The notes below the pieces were generated by a model that was not told where the DNA came from, did no database searches, and saw only the letters and a list, made by a program, of their open reading frames with translations. Positions 22,268 through 34,200 of a stretch of 64,000 bases of DNA are shown piece by piece. The first letter of the stretch is position 1; the number at the start of each line of letters is the position of its first letter. The DNA comes from Mya arenaria (lineage: Eukaryota; Mollusca; Bivalvia; Myida; Myidae): contig NC_069124.1 of NCBI RefSeq assembly GCF_026914265.1, positions 11,735,723 to 11,799,722 on the forward strand, read 5' to 3'. The position numbers and the translations under genes were made by a program.

Positions 22268-25200
22268 ATGGCTGGACAGAAGGGGCGTGGCCTGCTGTTG
22301 GCTGTCTGCACAATGGTCATTTTAGTCAGTTTGGCGGTCAACGGGCAAAACGTTCCCGAACAGGAACTCAGTAAGTACTAGACGACGTTAGATGAAAATA
22401 AATCACAGCGTTGAATATTAAAGCAAGTATTCACGATGTAAGATGTGAGAAATTATCACAACGTACGATGTGGCAAATATTCACAACGTTAGATGTGGCA
22501 AATAATCACAACGTGAGATGTGGCAAATATTCACAACGTTAGATGTGGCAAATAATCACAACGTTAGATGTGGCAAATAATCACAACGTGAGATGTGGCA
22601 AATATTCACAACGTTAGATGTGGCAAATAATGACGACGTTAGATGTGGCAAATAATCACAACGTTAGATGTGGCAAATAATCATGCATTGAGATGTGGCA
22701 AATAATAACATCGTTCAAAGTGCCAAATTTTCACGACGTAAGATGTAACAAAAATCACGACGTAAGACGTGGCAAATTATCACGACGTTAGATATGGCAA
22801 AAACACATGTGGCAAATACTCTTTGAGCTAGATAAGGCAACTGTATGCGGATACCAGTTTCAGCCGGCATAACATATAGTTTGACCCAGTTGACAATTGA
22901 ACCAGACAACAGTCAGCATTAAAATTTCAAATTGATTAGTGTAAAAAAATCATTTTTTATTTGGTGTGAATGACTGTCCGTAAAAGAGAAATACATGGAT
23001 GAATCTTTGGAAATAACTACTGGCTACCTTTGTGTACACGTAATACCGGGCCCGAGCTAGAATCTACAACTTCCTATACGATTCTTATCACGAATATAAG
23101 AGACGCCACTGGTTACTTTGTCAGCCAGTTTCACTAGCGGAGGGGTGGGGTGGGGTGGCCGCCCCCGGCACACGCCCCCCGGCGCGCGCCCCCTAAAAAC
23201 GTCTAGGCTTAATCTTTAGTTAAATATAGAAAGAAACAAGGAATAAAATACGCCATTAATGTACCATTTCGGATTAGGAAACGTTAAAAATGTCTTCGGG
23301 GAATGCCACCAAACCCCCTGTCAACTTTTTTTCATTTTTACATGAATTTAGGTTAGTTAGGGAGGGGCGCACTTCAAAAGGTCACGCCATTAAGTAATGC
23401 CCCCTCTAACATCAACTCTCGAACCGCCCCTGAGTTATATATAATAAATATAAGGAGTGGATGGAGCCAGTGAGGTATACACGCTATCCTGCACAATTTT
23501 AAAAAGCAAAATAAGAACTTTTAGTTATTCACGTACATGGAACGCCGAATCTATATAAACTTATATAGATGTGTATAAACTATTTGACGAGCTCTTCAAC
23601 TAATTATAGATCTCTTAATACAAGTAAAGAAAGCTCCAATCGAATTAATGATAGCATCAATTGAATTAGATATATCTCCAAATCAATTGAATTCGGAAGA
23701 GCTCTGCAATTGAATTAGAGATAATTCCAATTTAACTAGAGACCTCGCAAATTCAAATGGAGATATCTCAAAATCATTATTATATATTGTGTTGTTTTAA
23801 ATTAAGCCGAATTAATGCTCTTAACAACTGCATTTAAGAGGTCAGAAATACTATAAGAGCTATGTTCAAGTTAACTATGGGCAAGTACGGATTTGTTAGA
23901 ATTGGAGCTATCTACAAGTCGTTTGTTGACTTCATAAACTAAATTGAGCTATCGTCAATTGTTTCGAAGGGCTATCTCTATCAAATAGAGATGACAACAA
24001 GTGAATTGTTGTTAGCAACAGTTCTATTATGATAGCAACAAATAGTCAGAGACATCTTCAGTCAATTAAAGGGGTCGTCAAGAGGTCTAGACTTATTTGA
24101 AGGCCGAGTCTCTAATTATTTGAATGGCTGTTCAAGTATTTGAGTTAATGTAGATTTGGCGTTTCATATGCGTACGACCTCTAAACAATTACAGGTATTT
24201 CAAAATATATAAAAAGCCCCCTTTTTCTACATTGACGGAAGTTTTGAGTTCATTCGCTCTGCACGCCTGAGAGAGGAGAAAGGAGAGAGCCGCGCGTGTA
24301 TGTTCCGGAAATATCCGCTCTCGAATAATGATGTATAAAAAGTGGGGCATTAAGTCTAAATTGGCTTGTTTTGAAGAATCGTACGAAATACCCTCTTTCT
24401 GCTTTGCGTCTGGGAAGATAAAGCCACCTATTAATTGCGCAAAGGTGTACTTATACAATGTCTGAAATTGTCAGGGGCGTAGCGTGCCCTAAAATCACGT
24501 TGATTCATAATTGTGTTGGGGTCTGGTGGTATGCCCCCGTCCCCCCCCCCCCCAACTTTTGAAAACAATGCCTCAATCTGGTGCATTCTGTGCGTTTTGA
24601 GGTGCTTTATTAAGTACTGGGAAATTGACAGTTTAAGAATACTATATCAACAAATAAACCCTTTATTCGGCCTTTTTCTTTCTCATATAGCAAACGAATT
24701 AGTCCCGATTATGTTAACTTTATAACACTCTGATTTCCTAACAGAAGTGTTATTTTCTATCCTTTATGCAATTGAAATGTAAAATACATGTTTAATGTCA
24801 ATGTCCATATGTCTGTAACAGCATGTATAGTTAAGTACGCATACTGTAACTTTGGCTGAATCGATTGATTTATTTGTCAGAATCATGCGGATTCAGCCGT
24901 GTACTGGCGTATAGGCAGCTACGCGCCTGATTGACTGTGTTATATCAATACATTCACTTACAGCAAATTAACAACAAAACAATAACAAAACTCTTCTGAT
25001 GTTTTTAAAGGTCTTTTAACAATATAAACATACAGAAGCCAAACTTTACATGAATTTTTATCAACATGTATTTTAATTTAAACGGCATCAAGGTTTTTTC
25101 CCCGACTAGTATCAGCAGAGTTACGGCTCTTGATTCGGTAACAAATCCGTAGTTTCAGCTTGTGGTAATCGTTCCACTTAAAGTTTATTACTTACACTCA

Positions 25201-28200
25201 AAAGAATGTTAATTGATTTTTTTTATTGCAAACAAATTCAAAGAGTTATTGCCTCCACGTCTTCTAACCATTCATTTTTGCTCTTTCACTCTCTAATGAA
25301 ATATACATGTAATTATTAAGGGGGGGGGGGGGCTACATGGTTTTACACTTGGTAGATGCAAGATATAAACGTATTAGTTTTAATGCATTATAATGGTAAA
25401 CTCATTAAGCTTGAATGATCAAAACAAACAAAAAACACATGCTTTGCGTACAGGTAAAAGTATTAATTATTTATAAGTTGGGTTTTCAATTACTAGAAAT
25501 AGCTACATCAAAATGATGTGGGGTGTTTTGTTCACCCTGTCCAAATAATGTGGGATAATTTGCCCACCATGTCAAAAATGGTATGGGATGTTTTGTCCGG
25601 ATGTTTTGTCTGTGGGATGTTTTGTCCATAAGGTGTTTTGTCCATGGGATGTTTTGTCCGGCTCCCAATACACACGGTTGATTACTGGTCCTGATTATTA
25701 TAACCGTCCGGTGTCTGATCTCATCGACCCGATCTCAGATCAATCGTAATATTGATCAGTCAAAGCATAGCCGGTGTAGCCCCTGTCTATGAACACTGCC
25801 CTAATTTGCAATTAGCCAAAAAAGAATACACATGCAATTTGGCGTTCGGCTGTGGCTTCAGTGTGATACAACAGGAATTGTTTAGTACCATACATGCCTT
25901 GGATGATTTGATGTGATTTGTAATAATGAATAGTTGTGTATTTGATTTGAACTCATGTTGTGACGTCACTCAAGAAAACATACAACCCGGGACAAATAAG
26001 GCATCATTCTCACTCCCAGATTCAACACAAGTTCCGTTAGCGTAAACTATTTGCACTGATTGAAGCATACGTTAACGCACCCTTGCTGTTTCAGACCCCG
26101 AGTTCTGGCGCCGGGCAGCGCAGAACAAGATAGAACAACGCCTGAAACAGAAGGAGAACCACAACAAAGCCAAGAATGTCATCTTATTTATTGGTAACCA
26201 AACTCCTATACATTGGACTCAATGTAATGCATCAGTCAATTGTAACCACGCCCCTCAGGTCCGGGGATTAGCGGGGAATTCGACTTTCGGTCCAGCCAAG
26301 CCCGGGTAAAATCCCCGCCCTGCGGGGACGCACTGCTGGTAAAATCCACGCCAAATACTCCCGCACCCCAGGGACCCTTGGTAAGGCCCATTCCCCGCTT
26401 TTTTTGGCGCGAAGACAAAACCACCGCATTCTCCAGGCACTGCGGGGCCACATGGAAGGTAAAAACACGGCCCATTTTCCCGGCTATCCCCGGTATACCC
26501 CGGACCTGGGGGCCGTGGTTACAACTGACTGGTGCATAACAGCTTTTAAAAGGAACGGTTGATTATACGGTATCATCGGTACGTCATTTGCGTCGTTACC
26601 AGCCATTAAACACGTCCTATGTATAAAACCATTACGGGCAACTATGACTGCATCATAACGCTGGTGAGCAAGTTTGTAACAAAAAGATGGATATATGATC
26701 GACGTTATGAATATTGATTAGCAAAACTTTTACCTTACTTTTTAGTTTTTACACTGTCAGTTTACAAAACAAATACTCATCAGAACTTCATATGTCGTAT
26801 TCAGGAGACGGGATGGGACCGACCACAGTCACGGCTGCACGCATTCTCAAGGGTCAACTGGCTGGCCAGCCGGGAGAGGAGAGCGTGTTTAACTTTGAGA
26901 AATTCCCCAATGTTGCCCTGTCAAAGGTCGGTAAATCGTTACTGATGCTGGCCTGTCAAAGGTAGATAAGCCGTTACTGATGTTGCCCTGTCAAAGGTAG
27001 ATAAGCCGTTACTGATGCTGTCTTGTCAGAGGTAGATAAGCCGTGACTGATGTTGCCCTGTCAGAGGTAGATAAGCCGTTACTGATGCTGTCCTGTCAAA
27101 GGTAGATAAGCCGTGACTGATGTTGCCCTGTCAGAGGTAGATAAGCCGTTACTGATGTTGTCCTGTCAAAGGTAGATAAGCCGTGACTGATTTTGCCCTG
27201 TCAAAGGTAGATAAGCCGTGACTGATATTGCCCTGTCAAAGGTAGATACGTTGTTACTGATATTGCCCTGTCAAAGGTAGATAAATCGTAACTGGTATTG
27301 TCCAGTCAAAGGTAGATAAGCCGTAACTGATATCGCCCTGTCAAAGGTAGATAAGTCGTAACTGATCTTGCTCTGTCAAAGGTAGATAAGCCGTTACTGA
27401 TGTTGCCCTGTCAAAGGTAGATAAGCCGTTACTGATGCTGTCCTGTCAAAGGTAGATATGCCGTGACTGATGTTGCCCTGTCAAAGGTAGATAAGCCGTG
27501 ACTGATGTTGCCCTGTCAAAGGTAGAAACGTTGTTACTGATATTGCCCTGTCAAAGGTAGATAGATCGTAACTGGTATTGTCCAGTCAAAGGTAGATAAG
27601 CCGTAACTGATATCGCCCTGTCAAAGGTAGATAAGTCGTAACTGATATTGCTCTGTCAAAGGTAGATAAGCCGTTACTGATATTGACCTGTCAAAGGTAG
27701 ATAAGCCGTTACTGAAATTGCCCTGTCAAAGGTAGATACGCCTTTACTGGTGTTGCCCTGTCATAGGTAGATGCGCCGTTACTAATGCTACCTGGCCTGT
27801 CAAAGGTAGATAAGCCGTCACTGATGCTGACCTGTCAAAGGTAGATAAGCCGTTACTGATTTTGCCCTGTCAAATATAGATAAGCCGTTACTGATGCTGC
27901 CCTGTTAAAGGTAGACAAGCCGTGACTGATGTTGCCCTGTCAAAGGTAGATTCGCCGCTACTGATGCTGTAGATAAGCCGTTACTGATGTTGCCCTGTCA
28001 AAGGTAGATAAGCCGTTACTGATGTTGCCCTGTCAAAGGTTGATACGCCTTTACTGGTGTTGCCCTGTCAAAGGTAGATAAGCCGTTACTGATGCTGTCC
28101 TGTCAAAGGTAGATAAGCCGTTACTGATGTTGCCCTGTCAAAGGTAGATACGCCATTACTGATGCTGTCCTGTCAAAGGTAGATAAGCCGTTACTGATGT

Positions 28201-31200
28201 TGCCCTGTCAAAGGTAGATACGCCGTTACTGATGCTGTCCTGTCAAAGGTAGATAAGCCGTTACTGATGTTGCCCTGTTAAAGGTAGATAAGCCGTTACT
28301 GATGCTGTCCTGTCAAAGGTAGATAAGCCGTTACCGATCTTGCCCTGTCAAAGGTAGATAAGCCGTTACTGATGTTGTCCTTTCAAAGGTAGATAAGCCG
28401 TTACTGATGCCGTCCTGTCAAAGGTAGATTAGCCGTTACTGATCTTGCCCTGTCAAAGGTAGATAAGCCGTTACTGATGCTGTCCTTTCAAAGGTAGATT
28501 CGCCGCTACTGATGCTGTAGATAAGCCGTTACTGATGCTGTCCTGTCAAAGGTAGATAAGCCGTGACTGATGTTGCCCTGTCAAAGGTAGATAAGCCGTG
28601 ACTGATGTTGCCCTGTCAAAGGTAGATACGTTGTTACTGATATTGCCCTGTCAAAGGTAGATAAATCGTAACTGGTATTGTCCAGTCAAAGGTAGATAAG
28701 CCGTAACTGATATCGCCCTGTCAAAGGTAGATAAGTCGTAACTGATATTGCTCTGTCAAAGGTAGATAAGCCGTTACTGATGTTGCCCTGTCAAAGGTAG
28801 ATAAGCCGTTACTGATGCTGTCCTGTCAAAGGTAGATATGCCGTGACTGATGTTGCCCTGTCAAAGGTAGATAAGCCGTGACTGATGTTGCCCTGTCAAA
28901 GGTAGATACGTTGTTACTGATATTGCCCTGTCAAAGGTAGATAAATCGTAACTGGTATTGTCCAGTCAAAGGTAGATAAGCCGTAACTGATATCGCCCTG
29001 TCAAAGGTAGATAAGTCGTAACTGATATTGCTCTGTCAAAGGTAGATAAGCCGTTACTGATATTGACCTGTCAAAGGTAGATAAGCCGTTACTAAATTGC
29101 CCTGTCAAAGGTAGATACGCCTTTACTGGTGTTGCCCTGTCATAGGTAGATGCGCCGTTACTAATGCTACCTGGCCTGTCAAAGGTAGATAAGCCGTTAC
29201 TGATGCTGACCTGTCAAAGGTAGATAAGCCGTTACTGATTTTGCCCTGTCAAATATAGATAAGCCGTTACTGATGCTGCCCTGTTAAAGGTAGACAAGCC
29301 GTGACTGATGTTGCCCTGTCAAAGGTAGATTCGCCGCTACTGATGCTGTAGATAAGCCGTTAATGATGTTGCCCTGTCAAAGGTAGATAAGCCGTTACTG
29401 ATGTTGCCCTGTCAAAGGTTGATACGCCTTTACTGGTGTTGCCCTGTCAAAGGTAGATAAGCCGTTACTGATGCTGTCCTGTCAAAGGTAGATAAGCCGT
29501 TACTGATGTTGCCCTGTCAAAGTCCTGTCAAAGGTAGATAAGCCGTTACTGATGTTGCCCTGTCAAAGGTAGATACGCCGTTACTGATGCTGTCCTGTCA
29601 AAGGTAGATAAGCCGTTACTGATGTTGCCCTGTTAAAGGTAGATAAGCCGTTACTGATGCTGTCCTGTCAAAGGTAGATAAGCCGTTACTGATCTTGCCC
29701 TGTCAAAGGTAGATAAGCCGTTACTGATGCTGTCCTTTCAAAGGTAGATTCGCCGCTACTGATGCTGTAGATAAGCCGTTACTGATGTTGCCCTGTCAAA
29801 GGTAGATAAGCCGTTACTGATGTTGCCCTGTCAGGGGAAGATAAGCCGTTACTGATGCTGTCCTGTCAAAGGTAGATAAGCCGTTATTGATGTTGCCCTC
29901 AGGTTATTCAGACTAGGATACAATTCCAAACAAAACAAATCACTACTCCGTTTTATGTACACAATGATCGCATGCCATTTCTTGTCCCTAAACAAGTGGT
30001 TGTATATTATGCGATGACGATCTTTTCATGGTATGCCCAATCTCATTTACAGACATACAACGTTGACCGTCAGACCCCGGACTCTGCTGGAACAGCGACG
30101 GCGATTCTAACTGGAGTGAAGACGAACTACTTCCTGGTTGGTCTGGATCCCCGCACCACCGCCCTCGACTGCGAAAGTCAGCATGGTCGCGAGCTCGAAA
30201 CCATCCTGGACTGGGCTCATGATGCTGGTTAGTATGAACTGAAAAGAAGCGAAAATTTCAGCATACAAATAAATATTATAGATTGGCAATATGTTGCGTT
30301 AAAACGATCCTATAATATATTATTGTATCGCGCCCTTAATGAGCATTCGTATTTATTATTCATGAAGGTTTACAAAAAAAGTTCATAAAGTTTCAAAGTT
30401 TTATTGGCATAACAACCTGAAGGCCATGGCTCATTTGGATAAATACATGTAGGAAATGAAAACCATTGCATGGTGTGTCTATGAGGCTTAGACTCGATTA
30501 TGACGTCATGTAGCTACTGCGTTCACTATCCGAAATCGGGAACGTTTTCACAATGCCAATGGGGGTAAAGCACTATAGTTATGTATAGTATAGTTATTGT
30601 AGTAGTAACAGTGTCGTGCCATATTGTTAAGCCAAATTTGCAATAGGTAGCATGCGTATATTGTAGTTTATCCGCATTCTACTTATTGAATGAACACTTG
30701 CTCCGCCTACTAGTTACCATTCTGATATAAGAATAAAGAAAACACTCATATACGCTACCATTCAGTGATTATATCAGAACGCACGTGACTATTTTGACCA
30801 TCCGATATGCACCTTATGACCTTAGGTAAGAAGACCGGTGTTGTTACGACGGCGCGGATCACGCACGCGACCCCAGCGGCCGCCTACGCCCACTCCGCAG
30901 ACCGCTACTGGGAAGGCGATGTCGACACACAGGACATCACTGGTGGATGTCGCGACATAGCCCAGCAGCTCGTCGACGATAACGGGTTTATTGATGTAAA
31001 CTGAAAGATGTTTAGTAATAGAACATGCAATATGATTTGAATAAGAAGGGCAGAGTGAGCGAGACCTTTCTTAGTCATTAAGATTTTACATCATGTGTTC
31101 TAATAGTCTTAGATTTTTTGTGTTTTTAGTAATCTGGGAACCAAACCTATATAAAAGTTGTAAAGCTGCAAGTCGTATATATCAAGCGTGATTCATAGGC

Positions 31201-34200
31201 ACTGGTTGAAATTGAAGGCTATATTTAATGTTTTCTGCTGAAGAGGGCAAAACATATTGTCATTGTAAATTGTTAAATACATAATTTACATTTCGACAAT
31301 GCTCCATTAAATATACGTAAGGCTCTTGCATCGCTTTTGGTAAAAGTTAGATGACATGAGGTAACAATTTAATGATTAAGAATGGGCGGAGTGAGCTTTG
31401 TGAACAAATTATCAACGCAGTATCTGACGCAGGATGTGTTTCGGTTGAATGGCAGTAGGCGGACCTTTAAACACCCGCGAAAGATGAACTTCTTAATGAA
31501 TAAGTAATTTAGTAATTAATGATTGCCTATCTGCAATTTTATTGGCTGCAAATGCAGGTTGTATTTCATAATCAGTCCAGGTTTTGTAATGAACAATTTA
31601 TCGGGTGAAGTATTTCAGGCGAGTAAAATATTTTCTCCTCTTAGTCTTTTTGCTTAATCCTAGCAACTATGTAAAACTCATGATTTTTCCGAGGCCTTCA
31701 TTTGACACTAAATTAAGCGTTGACGTTGCAGGTGCTATTTGGCGGTGGACGTCGCTACTTCCTACCAAACACGACGTTGGATCCGGAATACAGCAACATC
31801 GACAAAAACCACCGCCTGGACGGCAGAAATCTTATTGAGGTCTGCATTTTAGCAATATTTATATATGTGGTAAATAGACAGTTCAAGGGCTTGGCACAAG
31901 AAGGGTGCAACTGTTTATATGACCAGGTCCATAACAATTTTCTTAACTTTAACAAAGGTCTGAACAATCAGCGCAATATCATGAACTCCGCAATCCATTG
32001 TATGGTGAACAACACCAAAGGTACCACCGTACCGAGCTTGCGTAGAGGACGAATGTATATATGTGAACGGCAGAATATTACTCCTTATTTAAAATAAGCA
32101 GCTTTTATAAGAATTGCCAGTAAATTTATGCTATGATTATTGTAAAATTGTTAGGATTGGAAGAAGGGACGGCTGTCTGATGGGAAGCGGGCGGAATTCG
32201 TGTGGAACAAGAAACAATTTGAGAACCTTGACGCCTCCAAGCTCGATTCCATCATGGGTGAGGCACGCCAAGTCAAAGTTATCAGCACATTATTCTTTGA
32301 ATGAAAGTCTTAAAAAATATATCCAGCTAGTTCAGTTGCCACACACTCGATTGATAGTACGTGTATTAAATTAGTCATGTACGTTACTAATCACTCATTC
32401 TTTCTACAAATACAGCAACAACTACAGCACAGTTTTATCACTACCACAAACACGGCCTCAATCGTAACTACTCGGCCATCTCCGGCAAGATCGGGAGAGA
32501 CCATTTCGTTGGATATTCCGGTTAACACTACCCAAACACATTCTTCACATTAAACCGGCTTTCAAGCGGGCCCTTCTTTTCCTACTTTTCCCTGCGTTTT
32601 TGTTAGGCTACTATTTTACCCTACTTTTTCTTGAAAAAGCCCTACTATCCCTACTTGTTTTGTAAAAATAAGTCGAGATATATATAGAAAGGTTTAAACT
32701 AAAGGCATTGATTGAAAGAGTCTTAATCTTGATTTAAAGGAAGCCATTTCTAGTATATTTGTTGCAATAGGTATCTAGTGCTGCAAGAGGGGATCTAGGA
32801 TGAGAATGAGTGGTGCATGTTGACAAGTCAGAGACAGCAATTCCAGGTTCATCTCCACATCCTGTGGCTGAATCCCTCTTGAAGCATGTACATTACAATT
32901 GATGAATAGTTAGTTGTCATTTATTTGCATCCAAATGGGTAACTAAAGAGCCCTACTATCCCTACATTTTTCTCTTAATATCCCTAGTTTACCCTTCTTT
33001 TTTAAAAACAAAAACAAACTTTTATCCCTACCTTTTTGTTATTGATCTCTTGAAAGCCTGCATTTAAACTTAAAACGGTAACCAATTCAACCCATCGTAT
33101 CCCTGCCACAGGTCTGTTTGAGCCGAATCACATGCAGTATGAATTGGAGCGGAATAAGAACGACACCGGGGAACCATCCCTAGCGGAAATGACGAGAAAG
33201 GCGCTGCAGGTGCTACAGAAGGGGTCGGAAGGATACTTCCTGCTCGTGGAAGGTAAGTGTATTTATATCAGTAGAAAATGATTGAATACACAAACACTTT
33301 GGGTTGGCAACTACAGCTATGGCCATCTTTGTAACATTTGTAACACATAAGGTACATGTATGTAACAAGTCTTAGACTAAGACTAACTATTTGAACAACA
33401 AGAGCCGTCGTAAGACAGCGTGCTCGACTACGCCGCTTTGACTTAGAATACAATAACGATGTAATAATACCAAGTTTGGTCTCTTTATGTCAAACCTAAC
33501 TAAAATTATTTGATACATAAGGTGACTTTGATGCTGCCCTCCCACCAGCCCGCCCAAACAATGACGCAAGTCATTCAAATAACTTGATTTCCCATTATGA
33601 AAATGTGGTTAAGAATATACAAATATGCCTTTCATAGGAAATAAAAAATAAAAAAGGGCCATAACTTGTATTTAGGCTTAAAACGGAGTTATGTTTCTTG
33701 TTGTAAGATGGTCGTAAATAATTTTGAATTTTATTAGGTGCATTTAATGAACAGTATAGAAGTTTTTTTTATTATAATCCCAACTTGCCCTTAACTTTTA
33801 CTTGCCTAAAACTTTAACCTAAGTCAATCAGGGGCCATAACTTGTATTAAGAATATGGAGTTATGTAACTTCATTGGCTGATTGTGTGAAGTATTAGGTC
33901 AATTGAATGAAGGGTATAGAAGTATTAAATAATATCCCAACCTGCCCTAAAACTTTAACCTAAGTTCCATAGTCAATCAGGGGCCATAATTTGTATAAAA
34001 GATAATATGGAGTTATCTAACCTCATTATGTGATGGCTCTGAACATCTGTGTGAAGTATTAAGTCAATTGAATGAATGGTATTGGAGTTTTAAGTGAAAA
34101 TCCCAACTTGCCCTAAAACTTTAACCTGCCCTAAAACTTTAACCTAAGTCAATCAGGGGCCATAACTTGTATTTAGGATAATATGGAGTTATGTAACCTC

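Noticed and set aside
23120..23440. GGGGCG/CGCCCCT-rich patch, with similar words near 15285, 24475 and 35610, as a defined element
   Set aside because: The shared words (CAGGGGCGGATTC-like, GTAACGCCCCCTCT) are short and no consistent ends could be drawn by eye.
26927..26934. Alternative exon 3 donor at GTAAAT (26931)
   Set aside because: Using it adds four coding bases and breaks the phase with exon 4. The donor at 26927 keeps the conserved VALSK/TYN junction in frame.
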